A DNA stretch of 64,000 nucleotides, taken from NCBI RefSeq assembly GCF_001427905.1, contig NZ_LMEF01000001.1, positions 310,394 to 374,393 of the forward strand, written 5' to 3'. The first letter of the stretch is position 1, and every line of letters starts with the position of its first letter. Shown in pieces: positions 1-9,088 of the stretch. The translations under genes were made by a program, and so were the position numbers. The notes below the pieces were generated by a model. It had not been told where the DNA came from, searched no databases, and was given only the letters and a program-made list of their open reading frames with translations. The DNA is from Flavobacterium sp. Root420. GTDB lineage: Bacteria; Bacteroidota; Bacteroidia; Flavobacteriales; Flavobacteriaceae.

Positions 1-2644
1 ATTGCCCCTTATAAGCTGCAGGTGCTGTACCGGAAGACAATTCAATTTCTCCAATATTTCCAATTATTAAATCACTTGTTTCGGCGATACCTGTAACAGC
101 AGTTTCATCAAGTTCTGCTGAAAAAACACCATTTGTATATATTCTCATTTTATGAGCAATTATATCTCTCATAATCACAACATTTACCCATTCTCCTGTA
201 AAATATTTGGCTGCTGCGGTGGTTACTTCTTTTTTAGTGATATCATCATCTATGGCAAAACGCAAAAGACCACCTTTGATCTCTATGTTGTATCTTTTAC
301 CAGTTGCACCTGTTGTCGTATTTTTTGTAAACGAGCCTTTACATAAAACATAAATACTCGTCGAAGAAGAGCTTGGCAATAATTCAGGTGCGGCTTTCAT
401 CCAGAACGATACTGTAAACGAGTTTCTGTCAAATAATAAATGATCCTGATTTGGAATACTAACCATCGGTGTATTATTGGGTGAAGTTGAAAAATCTATT
501 GCTTTGTTAGCCTTTCCGGTAACTCTTACAGTGGCATTGTCAAAAGCCGGATCTAATACGCCATGATTTGCATAACTTGTTAAATCAGTAATTTGTTCTC
601 CTGCTAGTGGAGCTTCTTTAAATGGCCAATGACCTACAAGAGCCGGTGTCAAGGCACGAAAAGCCCATACATCGCCCGTTGCTGTCCCTTTATCATTTAC
701 AGCATCAATTCGCCAGTAGTAATTTATTTCCGGATTTAAACCAGTAACCTGATAAGTTGGGCTTGCTGAGTAAGTAACATCTCCTAATTTGGTTAAGTTT
801 GAAGAAGATGTACCAAAATATACAGCATAAGTTACCGTATTTGAACTCCCACTCCATTTTAAAGTTAAGTTACCACTTGTCAGTTCTGCATTATTAAATC
901 CTGAAGCCGGAACCGGACTACCCGCTTTCGTAGGTGGCAATGGAATAGGTGGCGTAGTTATCGTTGCCGTTTCATATACCGAAGACCCTGTACTATTTAT
1001 TGCTTTAATACGATAATAATAAAGCGTATTTGCAAGTAAACCTGTATCATTATAACTTGTAGTATTGGCTGCCTGTGTACTAATTACCGTAAAATCTGTA
1101 CCATTTGCAGAACGCTCAATTATATAGTTGTTTTCATTTGTTGCGCTATCAATCCAGTTAATTGTTAAAGAGCTGGATGGCGGAGTCTCTATTGAAGCTA
1201 CATTAGTAAAATTTATATTTGATGGTGGAATAATGAAATTTGGCGGGGGTTCATTTGTTAATCCATTAATATATACTTCAATGTTTAGATATGGTGCATG
1301 CGATGTACTAAATGTTAAAGCATCGGCACTATTTTTATTTAAGCCATTGGCATCTTCCCAGCTATCTGGCATACCATCACTATCTGTATCTAATGGAGCC
1401 GGAGCACCGTAAACATGTCCCGCACCTCCATTAATAAAACCAAACTGTGTCGTTAAATCGGTTTGAACATAAACATATGTGGCTGTTGTTCCTTTAGACT
1501 TCAGGTCTGAAATCATTAAATTATCTACCTGATCTCTTCTTGGATAAGAAGCCCCAACGCTGGAAACGATTTCATCAAAGGCGTTTTGAGCAGATAAAGT
1601 TGGAGTTTTCATTGGGTAATCATACGGAGTTGACAGAATTGTTGCTGCATCTCCGGTAGGGTATCCGGTTAAATCAGCAGGAACTAAAGTACCATTTAAT
1701 ATTCCATCTTTATTATTATCAAAATAATTCCCAGCGCCATAAAGAGAAAAATTATCGTTTCCTCTATTAAAAGGTGTCGTAATTGAAGTGCTTGTATTTG
1801 GGCCTCCAATAAAATAATTATTGATAATATTTACATCAGAACTTCCGGCAGAATCTCCACCCATAATATAAGCATCTCCAGATTCAGTATGTCCATACGT
1901 ATTACCATAATTCCCCCAATTATAAACAACATTGTTTACAAACTCATTAATACCTTTTATCTTATTATTACGCGTTTTATTACAGATATATAAATTTCCA
2001 ATTAAACTAATCTTCCCACCCGAAGGCTGAATTAACCCGCCGGCAGAATGATTATGACGATGCATACCCTGACCAATAATAGAATTCTGAATGGTTATAT
2101 TATCGGGACTTATTCCTTTACTATCCCAGTTAATGGAAAAAACTTCATCTGTACCCCAGGTAAAAGTCATGTGATCAAAAATCATATTGGCTCCATTGGC
2201 AAGTCCGGATGCATCCTGATTTTGAACCGTACCACCATAACGAATGCGGAGATATCGCGCTATAGTATTGTTTGATCCTGTAAATGTTACTCGTGGCCCT
2301 AGAAATACGATTCCTTCTCCGGTTGCCGTTTGTCCGGCAATAGTAGTATTACTTGCTACAGCAACTTGGGAAAGTAAATTAACAATACCTCCTACCCGAA
2401 ATATTACAAATCTTCCTTCCTGACTAACGGCATCCCGAAAGGAACCCGGGCCACTGTCATTTAAATTGGTAACTAAATAAATTTGAGGATTTGTGGAGCC
2501 TCTTGCGCCTGTAGTGTATCGTCCAAAACCGGTTGCTTCCGGAAACGCTAATGTTTGTGCATTTAAATTACCAAGATGGGCAAATAAGCAACAAATCATA
2601 AAAATTTTAAACACATGGTTAAATGTCAAAGTACTTTTTTTCAT
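1..2644 (-). CDS. Secreted pectate-lyase-like protein with FN3 and LamG-type domains (C-terminus outside window)
   Basis: Reading the minus strand from ATG at 2644 gives 881 codons with no stop, so the C-terminus lies beyond base 1. Residues 1-30 are a signal peptide ending in NLNAQ. Residues about 31-400 look like a right-handed parallel beta-helix with many Asn-rich turns. DHMTFTWGTDE at 157-167 resembles the conserved strand of Bacteroidota polysaccharide lyase family 1 (pectate lyase) proteins. DTDSDGMPDSWE at 419-430 is a calcium-binding TSP3-like motif often found after such lyase domains. Two fibronectin type III-like domains follow (about 483-570 and 573-665), then a LamG/concanavalin-like domain from about 671. 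Family knowledge suggests an extracellular or surface enzyme acting on pectin-like polysaccharide; substrate and catalytic residues are not established here. A secretion-system sorting domain may lie in the missing end. Confidence 0.8.
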   Translation of the reverse strand, partial: MKKSTLTFNHVFKIFMICCLFAHLGNLNAQTLAFPEATGFGRYTTGARGSTNPQIYLVTNLNDSGPGSFRDAVSQEGRFVIFRVGGIVNLLSQVAVASNTTIAGQTATGEGIVFLGPRVTFTGSNNTIARYLRIRYGGTVQNQDASGLANGANMIFDHMTFTWGTDEVFSINWDSKGISPDNITIQNSIIGQGMHRHNHSAGGLIQPSGGKISLIGNLYICNKTRNNKIKGINEFVNNVVYNWGNYGNTYGHTESGDAYIMGGDSAGSSDVNIINNYFIGGPNTSTSITTPFNRGNDNFSLYGAGNYFDNNKDGILNGTLVPADLTGYPTGDAATILSTPYDYPMKTPTLSAQNAFDEIVSSVGASYPRRDQVDNLMISDLKSKGTTATYVYVQTDLTTQFGFINGGAGHVYGAPAPLDTDSDGMPDSWEDANGLNKNSADALTFSTSHAPYLNIEVYINGLTNEPPPNFIIPPSNINFTNVASIETPPSSSLTINWIDSATNENNYIIERSANGTDFTVISTQAANTTSYNDTGLLANTLYYYRIKAINSTGSSVYETATITTPPIPLPPTKAGSPVPASGFNNAELTSGNLTLKWSGSSNTVTYAVYFGTSSSNLTKLGDVTYSASPTYQVTGLNPEINYYWRIDAVNDKGTATGDVWAFRALTPALVGHWPFKEAPLAGEQITDLTSYANHGVLDPAFDNATVRVTGKANKAIDFSTSPNNTPMVSIPNQDHLLFDRNSFTVSFWMKAAPELLPSSSSTSIYVLCKGSFTKNTTTGATGKRYNIEIKGGLLRFAIDDDITKKEVTTAAAKYFTGEWVNVVIMRDIIAHKMRIYTNGVFSAELDETAVTGIAETSDLIIGNIGEIELSSGTAPAAYKGQ

Positions 2645-2661
2645 AATAAACGAGGTTATAG

Positions 2662-2677
2662 ATTGGTTATAACCAAT
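2662..2677. promoter_or_regulatory. 16-bp perfect palindrome upstream of the lyase-like gene
   Basis: ATTGGTTATAACCAAT is a perfect 16-bp palindrome 17 bp upstream of the lyase-like start codon (2644, minus strand). Its position suits an operator in the 5' untranslated region or promoter, but no repressor gene is adjacent. I infer a possible binding site only. The rest of 2645-2940 holds no ORF I would support; its end (about 2881-2935) contains a phrase of the type 'atctgtgtcaatccgtttaatctg' that resembles common flavobacterial intergenic repeats. Confidence 0.35.
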
Positions 2678-2940
2678 TTACTTATATGAAAACGAGACTC
2701 TGTCCTGCCCTATCCTGCATTCAGAGACCTAAATATCAATACATTATATATTTCGGAATAAAACAAAAATGTTTATCTGCTTCAGAAAATTAAAATCAAT
2801 GAATCAACCATTTTCTTACATTTTATTTAACAAATTAGATAAAAAGAATTACTCAATACATTTAGGTATCTCTAAAATATTTCGCCATTAAAAAATCTGT
2901 GTCAATCCGTTTAATCTGTTAAATCCGTGTGCCATTTAGA

Positions 2941-3633
2941 TTACTGAAACTTCAATCCAAAATTTACTTTATCAAAAGTCGTACTGCAGGAAATCGCAAA
3001 ACGCCCCAGGTTAACAGTACCAAAAATGCCTTCTACCCCATGTCCGGAATAAAATCCACCAGCTGAAAAACGATGAACCTGATATTTTAAAGCAATATCA
3101 TTTACCCTGCTGCTTAACTGTCCAAAAACAATAACGTTGGGGATAACTTCATAACTTCCAAAAACCTTCGGCACTAGTTTTTTATAGTAATCAAAGCTTT
3201 CATCCGTTTCATAATCGACACTTGTCGAATGCAGGTTCTCCAAATTTCCTCCAATATAAGTGTTTTCAGAAAAATGCCAGGAAACACTAAAACCGGTAAA
3301 AGTTCCGTCATAACCGCTTCTCGATTCGAGATAACCAATACCAATCGTAGCTCTGAACTTGCCGCAAATTTTCCCAATATAACCAATATAGGTTCGGTCA
3401 ATTTCCGATTTATCGATTCCGGCACCAAAAATAATATCGTCATCACACATATTAAATGCATACTGAAAATAGGCTGAATATTGATTTTCATTGGCCGCAA
3501 CAACGCTCCGGCCTTTATCGAGGTCGATGTTTGCAGATATTAATGTAGAGTTTATAACGGCGAAATCAAATGTGTTGATTTCCTGGGCAAATGTGGGGAC
3601 TGTAAGCAAGAGTAATAGTATTGTTTTTTTCAT
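2941..3633 (-). CDS. Putative outer-membrane beta-barrel protein, exported, unknown function
   Basis: The protein is 230 residues when started at the ATG at 3633, which places a classical signal peptide (MKKTILLLLLTVPTFAQ) at the N-terminus; a longer frame with seven extra residues is less likely. The mature part alternates hydrophobic and polar residues in short strands, with Gly and aromatic residues (IGYIGKICGKF, SAGGFYSGHG), and the C-terminus is NFGLKFQ, all typical of a small outer-membrane barrel. I do not recognise the family. It stands alone between the lyase-like gene and the divergent hydrolase gene, with no operon partner. A porin-like or structural role is only an inference from shape. 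Confidence 0.6.
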   Translation of the reverse strand: MKKTILLLLLTVPTFAQEINTFDFAVINSTLISANIDLDKGRSVVAANENQYSAYFQYAFNMCDDDIIFGAGIDKSEIDRTYIGYIGKICGKFRATIGIGYLESRSGYDGTFTGFSVSWHFSENTYIGGNLENLHSTSVDYETDESFDYYKKLVPKVFGSYEVIPNVIVFGQLSSRVNDIALKYQVHRFSAGGFYSGHGVEGIFGTVNLGRFAISCSTTFDKVNFGLKFQ

Positions 3634-3901
3634 AATACCAAATTTAGCTGACAAACATTCTTACTCTAATTTACATCTATTTTTCTTGTTAATAAAAGAA
3701 GTTCTGCAAATTACCACATTACTCGATTAAGTGTAATATTTTAGCAATCAACTTCTTACATTCAATTAAAATTCCAAATAAATAGTCAAACTATAGAATC
3801 ATTTTTCATGTAATTTTCTGATAACTTTAAGACTTTAATTTTTGCATTTCAAAATGGTTAACGGTAATTTTATAGTTCTTAATCCTAAATCAGTCTGAAA
3901 A

Positions 3902-4894
3902 ATGAAAATTATAAAACTTCTTTTATTGTTTTTTCCTGTTTTCTGTTTTTCTCAAGAAGGAAATATTAAGTCATTAGATATCAACTTAACGAATTATGAA
4001 TATCCGTTTCCGGTAAAATTTATAGAAATAAGCAATCAACGCCAATCTTTAAAAATGGCCTATATGGATATAATTCCTGAAAAATATAATAAGAAAAATA
4101 TTGTTTTGCTTCACGGCAAAAACTTCAACGGAGCTTATTGGGAAACTACTATTAGAGCCTTAACTAAAGAAGGTTTCCGTGTTATTGTTCCGGATCAGAT
4201 TGGTTTTGGGAAATCAACCAAACCAGATAATTTTCAATATACTTTTCAGCAATTAGCCGAGAATACCAAGAAATTATTAGATCATTTAGGAGTTGAAAAA
4301 ACAACTATTCTTGGGCATTCGATGGGCGGAATGCTCGCATCTAGATTTGCTTTGATGTATCCTGAAACTACTGAAAAATTAGTTTTGGAAAACCCAATTG
4401 GTTTAGAAGACTGGAAATTGGTTGTACCTTACAAACCTGTCGACTGGTGGTATGAATCAGAATTAAAACAAAATTATCAGGCTATCAAAAAATACCAAAT
4501 GGAAAACTATTATGATGGCAAATGGAATGCCGATTTCCAAAAGTGGGCCGAGCTTAGCGCCGGTTGGACTTCAGCTCCGGATTATAATCGCGTTGCATGG
4601 AATTCGGCACTCTTATATGATATGATTTTTACACAGCCTGTTGTATACGAATTTAAAAACATAAAAAGCCCGACACTTTTAATCATCGGAACAAGAGATA
4701 AAACGGCTTTAGGCAAAAATCTAGTTTCTGAAGAAGTCAAAAAAACAATGGGAAACTATGCCGAATTAGGTAAGAAAACACAAAAAGCGATTCCGAATTC
4801 AAAATTAGTCGAAGTACCAAACACAGGACATTTACCTCATATTGAATCTTTCGATCAATTTATAAAACCATTAATTGTATTTTTGAAACAATAA
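3902..4894 (+). CDS. Secreted alpha/beta hydrolase
   Basis: 330 residues. Residues 1-18 form a signal peptide (LLLLFFPVFCFSQ). The alpha/beta-hydrolase core is clear: the oxyanion-hole HG at 71-72 in LLHGKNFNG, nucleophile elbow GHSMGG at 138-143 with Ser140, a likely acid Asp266 in IIGTRDKTA, and catalytic His310 in TGHLPHIE. The lid between about 160 and 230 is long and aromatic. All three triad members are in the expected order and spacing, so it should be an active serine hydrolase, probably periplasmic or secreted. The substrate cannot be told from sequence. It is separated from the next gene by a long inverted repeat and is probably its own transcription unit. Confidence 0.88.
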   Translation: MKIIKLLLLFFPVFCFSQEGNIKSLDINLTNYEYPFPVKFIEISNQRQSLKMAYMDIIPEKYNKKNIVLLHGKNFNGAYWETTIRALTKEGFRVIVPDQIGFGKSTKPDNFQYTFQQLAENTKKLLDHLGVEKTTILGHSMGGMLASRFALMYPETTEKLVLENPIGLEDWKLVVPYKPVDWWYESELKQNYQAIKKYQMENYYDGKWNADFQKWAELSAGWTSAPDYNRVAWNSALLYDMIFTQPVVYEFKNIKSPTLLIIGTRDKTALGKNLVSEEVKKTMGNYAELGKKTQKAIPNSKLVEVPNTGHLPHIESFDQFIKPLIVFLKQ

Positions 4895-4902
4895 TTTATT
4901 TT

Positions 4903-4971
4903 TTTTCGCCACGAATTCACGAATTATATTGAATTAGATTAGTAATAAAATTTGTGAATTCGTGGCGAAAA
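4903..4971. repeat. Long inverted repeat, arms about 23 bp
   Basis: The arms at 4903-4925 and 4949-4971 are inverted copies built on CGCCACGAATTCAC, with one mismatch and a 23-nt AT-rich loop. It lies between two genes on the same strand and is not followed by a T tract. It may act as a transcript-end stabiliser or weak terminator for the hydrolase, or be a dispersed repeat copy. Confidence 0.7.
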
Positions 4972-4997
4972 CTTTACTAATCTAAAACTAAAATAAT

Positions 4998-5387
4998 ATG
5001 TTTACAATAGAACAAATAAAAGAAGCACATGCTAAAGTAAAAAGTGGAGCCGATTTTCCAAATTATATACAGGATCTGATTATTCTGGGCGTGAAAGGTT
5101 ACGACACCTTTGTAACTGATGGACATACAGAATATTATGGTGTTAATAATTATACCGTTGCCTCTGAAGAAAAGTATGCTATAATAGGAATTTCAACCAA
5201 TGTAAATAAAGAGTTATTTATTGAATTATTAGTAAAACACCAACATGGCGAAACCGATTATATGACTTTTTGCAATCATTGCGGACAATGCGGAATTGCA
5301 AAATGGAGAGTTGATATTATCGAAATGACTTGTACTTATTTTGATCTGGCAGGAAATGAAATATTAATCGAAAAAATTCCAGGCTAG
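4998..5387 (+). CDS. DUF1398 family protein
   Basis: 129 residues, cytosolic, no signal peptide. The N-terminal pattern FTIEQIKEAHAKVKSGADFP followed by IQDLIILGVKGYDTFVTDGH and YYG matches the DUF1398 family as I know it; the family has no established biochemical role. A Cys-rich patch CNHCGQCGIAKW near residue 95 could bind metal, although usual family members are described mainly through their N-terminal half. It is the first gene of a tight same-strand run: the next start codon follows 19 bp after the stop, so co-transcription with the ThuA-like protein and sulfurtransferase is likely. Confidence 0.75.
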   Translation: MFTIEQIKEAHAKVKSGADFPNYIQDLIILGVKGYDTFVTDGHTEYYGVNNYTVASEEKYAIIGISTNVNKELFIELLVKHQHGETDYMTFCNHCGQCGIAKWRVDIIEMTCTYFDLAGNEILIEKIPG

Positions 5388-5406
5388 TCTGACAAAAATA
5401 GATCTT

Positions 5407-6231
5407 ATGTCTAAAAAATATATTCTGATTGTTCTTTTTTCGATCTGCTTTTTAGGATTCTCACAGTCTAAAAAAGGGAATCCAAAATTTAAGGTGATTG
5501 CTTTTTACACAGCAAAAAATGATCAGGCACACATCAGCTTTGTTCACGAAGCTAATACGTGGTTTCCAAAGATCGCTGAAGAAAATCATTTTGAATACGA
5601 TTCAACCAGCAATTGGGACAATCTGAATGCTAAGTTTTTGTCCCAATATAAAGTCATTTTATTTTTAGACACAAGACCGGAAACACCAAGTCAAAGAGAA
5701 ACTTTTCAGAAATATATGGAAAACGGCGGTGCTTTCATCGGCTTTCACTTTTCTGCTTTTGCCTTAAACGATTCTTCTTATCCTCAAAACTGGGATTGGT
5801 ATCACAACACTTTTCTTGGTTCAGGCGAATACGGAAGCAATACCTGGCGACCAACATCGGCAATTTTAAGAGTTGAAAATCAAGATCCGATAACAAAAGG
5901 ACTTCCTAAAACTTTTTCATCACAACCTAACGAATGGTACCGATGGAGCAACGATTTGATGAAAAATCCGGATATCAAAATTCTATTAGCGATTGATGAA
6001 AGCAGTTTTCCGCTCGGCACCGGGCCAAAAGCGCACGAAATTTGGCATAGTGGCTATTATCCTGTTGTTTGGACCAATAAGAAATATAAAATGCTCTACG
6101 TCAACATGGGACATAATGATATTGACTACGAACACGGAACGAATAAAACGCTTTCATATACTTTTCAAAATGAGAATCAAAACAAATTAATTCTGAATGC
6201 ATTGCAATTGTTCGGAAATTCAAAAAAATAA
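5407..6231 (+). CDS. ThuA-like domain protein, exported
   Basis: 274 residues with a signal peptide ending near GFSQ (residues 1-19). The mature protein has the ThuA (trehalose-utilisation, glutamine-amidotransferase-like fold) pattern: an initial beta strand FKVIAFYTAK, DTRPETPSQRE, then YMENGGAFIGFHFSAF and later PVVWTNKKYKMLYVNMGH. Bacteroidota carry many secreted ThuA-like proteins, usually linked to carbohydrate catabolism, with few characterised. No class I amidotransferase Cys nucleophile is evident, which is common in this family. It sits 12 bp upstream of the sulfurtransferase gene in the same run. A sugar-related role is inferred from the family, not from the neighbours. Confidence 0.8.
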   Translation: MSKKYILIVLFSICFLGFSQSKKGNPKFKVIAFYTAKNDQAHISFVHEANTWFPKIAEENHFEYDSTSNWDNLNAKFLSQYKVILFLDTRPETPSQRETFQKYMENGGAFIGFHFSAFALNDSSYPQNWDWYHNTFLGSGEYGSNTWRPTSAILRVENQDPITKGLPKTFSSQPNEWYRWSNDLMKNPDIKILLAIDESSFPLGTGPKAHEIWHSGYYPVVWTNKKYKMLYVNMGHNDIDYEHGTNKTLSYTFQNENQNKLILNALQLFGNSKK

Positions 6232-6243
6232 ATTATTCAAAAA

Positions 6244-7095
6244 ATGTCAGATAAACTTTCTCCTATACTAAATCCCGAAGAATTAACACAATTACAGCAT
6301 TCATCTGAAATTGTATTAATTGATGCCAGAGCCGGAGCCACTGCCAAAGAAAACTATAAAAAAGAACATTTAAAAGATGCTCGTTATGTAGATTTAAATC
6401 GTGATTTAGCAACTGTTGATAATCCTTCAAATGGTGGCAGGCATCCACTTCCTTCTTTAGAAAAATTCTCTGAGGTCCTTTCTAATCTCGGAATTTCTCC
6501 CAAAAGTCACGTTGTCATTTATGATGATAAAAACGGCTCAAACGCTGCAGCACGATTTTGGTGGATGTTGAGAGCAATCGGACATGAAAAAGTTCAGGTT
6601 TTAAATGGCGGTTTGCAGGAAGCGATAAATGCTGGTTTTCCTTTAAGCTCAGAACTAGAAGATTTCACTCCAACTGACTATAAAGTTTCAGAGTGGAAAT
6701 TGGCTGTAGCTGATATTGAAGAGGTTGAAAAGGCCCGAAATAACAGCAAAAACATAGTAATTGATGTTAGGGATAAAAATCGTTTTGATGGTCTCACAGA
6801 ACCGCTGGATTTGATTGCCGGACATATTCCGGGCGCAATCAATGTTCCGTTTAGTGAAAATCTAAAGGAAGATGGATTTTATAAATCAAATGAAGATTTA
6901 AATAAAAAATACACTGCCCTTTTAGGCGATACAAAACCTGAGAATGTAATTGTACATTGCGGTTCGGGTGTTACAGCCTGTCATACCTTATTAGCAATGG
7001 ATTATGCCGGAATTGAAATTCCGAAACTTTATGTGGGATCCTGGAGCGAGTGGTCGCGAAACGATCGCGAAATGTTTACACGAGAAAAAGAATAA
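6244..7095 (+). CDS. Two-domain rhodanese-type sulfurtransferase (SseA-like)
   Basis: 283 residues, two rhodanese domains (about 10-130 and 150-280), the usual architecture and length of thiosulfate/3-mercaptopyruvate sulfurtransferases. The active-site loop CGSGVTA has its catalytic cysteine at Cys239; this loop type is characteristic of 3-mercaptopyruvate sulfurtransferase rather than thiosulfate-preferring rhodanese. DVRDKNRF and GHIPGAINVPF are conserved CH2-type motifs of the catalytic domain. The N-terminal domain lacks a catalytic Cys, as expected. No signal peptide, so cytosolic. It would transfer sulfane sulfur from mercaptopyruvate to acceptors such as cyanide or thiols. The gene is 19 bp upstream of the ABC ATPase gene. 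Confidence 0.88.
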   Translation: MSDKLSPILNPEELTQLQHSSEIVLIDARAGATAKENYKKEHLKDARYVDLNRDLATVDNPSNGGRHPLPSLEKFSEVLSNLGISPKSHVVIYDDKNGSNAAARFWWMLRAIGHEKVQVLNGGLQEAINAGFPLSSELEDFTPTDYKVSEWKLAVADIEEVEKARNNSKNIVIDVRDKNRFDGLTEPLDLIAGHIPGAINVPFSENLKEDGFYKSNEDLNKKYTALLGDTKPENVIVHCGSGVTACHTLLAMDYAGIEIPKLYVGSWSEWSRNDREMFTREKE

Positions 7096-7114
7096 TTATT
7101 TTTAAAATACAAAA

Positions 7115-8359
7115 ATGCAACATTGGGATATCCTTTTATCAAACTTAGTAAATAAAAAAGCGTTTATAGATCAATTACTTTCCGGCAATGCCAAAGGAGA
7201 ATTAGCCGTTTTTAACAACCAAAAAGGAATTCTGTTTTCAGACATTGCCATTGAAAAATTCATTGAAAAAGAATATCAATATGATTCGGTAGAAGCTTCT
7301 CCGGAATCACACAGACAACTCCGAACTTTTTCATCGGGAGAACGAAAAAAAGAATTTTTAAAATACTGCATCAACCAAAAACCTGGTTTTATCATTTTTG
7401 ATAATCCTTTTGATCATTTAGATCAGGCTTCACGAGTTGTTTTAGCCGAATCTTTAAAGGATTTAGCTAACATAATTGCGATCATTCAAATTGTAAATCG
7501 TGTTGTTGATGTGCTTCAATTTGTTCCTAATAAAGCACAAATTATAGACAATTCATTTGAATTACATCCCATTCCAAAAGTAGAAGACCATCATTTTAAA
7601 ACCTTAAATACAGCTGCGATTCCAAAAGCGATTGAACCGCATTCTTTCCATGAAAGCGTATTAATCAAAATGGAAAATGTCTCTGTAAGTTACGATGACA
7701 GAAAAATTGTAGACAACATTTCATGGACGATAAAACAAGGTGAGTTCTGGCAGTTAATTGGTCCAAATGGTTCTGGAAAAAGCACGATTTTATCTTTAAT
7801 TACCGGAGATAATCCAAAAGGATTTGGTCAGAATTTATTTTTATTCGGAAGAAAAAAAGGAACCGGAGAAAGCGTTTGGGACATCAAAAAACAAATCGGA
7901 ATCTTCACCACTTCAATGACCGATTTATTCCAGAAAGGCCACACTTTAGAAGAAATGATTCTTTCCGGTTTCTTCGACTCCATCGGACTTTATATTGAGC
8001 CAACCACGCATCAAAAACAAATTGTTTCGCAATGGCTTGAGGTAATCGAAATGACGCATTTAAGAAAAAAACGTTTCATTGATCTTTCTATCGGTCAGCA
8101 AAGAGTCGGATTAATTGTTCGTGCCGTTTTAAAACATCCGCCTTTATTGATTCTGGATGAACCTGTAGAAGGTCTGGACGACGAAAATGTAGATATGGTA
8201 ATCCAGTTGATCAATACAATAAAACAAGAAACAAACGTGAGTATTTTATATGTGTCGCACCGAATCGAATCCGGCCTCGCTCCTACTTCTGTTTTTGAAT
8301 TATTACCAATGGAAACAGGATCGATTGGTAAAATAAAATATCATTCGGAATTGAACTAA
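7115..8359 (+). CDS. ModF/PhrA-like tandem ABC ATPase with degenerate first domain
   Basis: 414 residues. The C-terminal half (about 185-410) is a complete ABC ATPase: Walker A GPNGSGKST, signature LSIGQQR, Walker B LLILDEPVEGLDD and switch His in SHRIES. The N-terminal half keeps a signature-like FSSGERKK and Walker-B-like FIIFDNPFDHLD but has no Walker A P-loop, so it is a shortened or degenerate nucleotide-binding domain. Tandem soluble ATPases of this layout are annotated as ModF or photorepair protein PhrA; their cellular role is poorly defined. No membrane segments and no permease gene nearby, so it is unlikely to be a transporter on its own. The next gene starts 5 bp after the stop. 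Confidence 0.8.
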   Translation: MQHWDILLSNLVNKKAFIDQLLSGNAKGELAVFNNQKGILFSDIAIEKFIEKEYQYDSVEASPESHRQLRTFSSGERKKEFLKYCINQKPGFIIFDNPFDHLDQASRVVLAESLKDLANIIAIIQIVNRVVDVLQFVPNKAQIIDNSFELHPIPKVEDHHFKTLNTAAIPKAIEPHSFHESVLIKMENVSVSYDDRKIVDNISWTIKQGEFWQLIGPNGSGKSTILSLITGDNPKGFGQNLFLFGRKKGTGESVWDIKKQIGIFTTSMTDLFQKGHTLEEMILSGFFDSIGLYIEPTTHQKQIVSQWLEVIEMTHLRKKRFIDLSIGQQRVGLIVRAVLKHPPLLILDEPVEGLDDENVDMVIQLINTIKQETNVSILYVSHRIESGLAPTSVFELLPMETGSIGKIKYHSELN

Positions 8360-8364
8360 AAACG

Positions 8365-8979
8365 ATGAAAATTAAATCAATAGCTATATTAATAATAGTA
8401 TTATTAACTATTTCGTGTTCTACGACAATTTCGACAGCAAATAAAGCATACAAAATCTCCAAAATTTCTAAATTCAAATCAGATTGGGATTTTAATCCAA
8501 AAGAGTGGTTGTTGCAAAAGGATACCTTAATCGGAACAGGAGGATCAATGCATTGGGGCGTTATAGAAAGTAAAAAGGAGCTTCCTGAAAATTATGAAAT
8601 CGATTTTAAAGTCAACATGACCAAAGAATCTTTGTTTGAGATAATGCTAAACATTGATAAAGAGCAATACATCAGAACGTATCTCTATAAAATCGATCAA
8701 AATATCGTGATAGGAAAAGGGTCTTACAATAAAAACAGTGATGAATATGGCAAACGCGGCGGCCCGACTTTATTCAAAAAACCAATGAAGTTAGAAAATA
8801 ACAAATGGTATTCGGTTAAAATTAGAGTCGCCAATAAGCAACTGTATTTTTCAGTTAATAATGAAACTTTCTTAGAATGTTCCATCGAAAAAAGCAAGCT
8901 GAGCCAACAAGGAAAACTAGGTTTCTTAACCAACGGCGAAGCCAAAATAATAGATTTGACCATTAAAACGATTGAATAA
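8365..8979 (+). CDS. Lipoprotein, DUF1080/LamG-like jelly-roll fold
   Basis: 204 residues with a lipoprotein signal: hydrophobic segment followed by LTISC, predicting a lipidated Cys at residue 18. The mature part resembles concanavalin/LamG-like DUF1080 domains: WDFNPKEWLLQKDTLIGTG, then LPENYEIDFKVNM, WYSVKIRVANKQLYFSVNN and the closing LGFLTNGEAKIIDLTIKTIE. Such domains bind or cleave carbohydrate in some families, but no catalytic motif can be assigned. It is the last gene of the 4998-8979 run and is followed by a perfect inverted repeat that probably marks the transcript end. Confidence 0.7.
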   Translation: MKIKSIAILIIVLLTISCSTTISTANKAYKISKISKFKSDWDFNPKEWLLQKDTLIGTGGSMHWGVIESKKELPENYEIDFKVNMTKESLFEIMLNIDKEQYIRTYLYKIDQNIVIGKGSYNKNSDEYGKRGGPTLFKKPMKLENNKWYSVKIRVANKQLYFSVNNETFLECSIEKSKLSQQGKLGFLTNGEAKIIDLTIKTIE

Positions 8980-8989
8980 ATAATAAGTA

Positions 8990-9050
8990 AAACACAAATT
9001 CCACTAATTTACACAGATTAATTTCGTGTAAATTAGTGGAATTTGTGTTT
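8990..9050. repeat. Perfect 25-bp inverted repeat between convergent genes
   Basis: Arms 8990-9014 and 9026-9050 are exact reverse complements (core CCACTAATTTACAC) with an 11-nt loop. It lies between the converging lipoprotein and RluD-type genes. No strong T tract follows on either side, so it may stop or protect both transcripts, or be a copy of a dispersed palindromic repeat. Confidence 0.85.
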
Positions 9051-9088
9051 AAGAAATTATCTAATTTTCTAATTGACAAATTATCTAA

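Noticed and set aside
5100..8979. The ThuA-sulfurtransferase-ABC run as a new defence or transport system
   Set aside because: Each gene belongs to a common housekeeping-type family; no permease, nuclease or toxin is present, and only co-transcription is supported.
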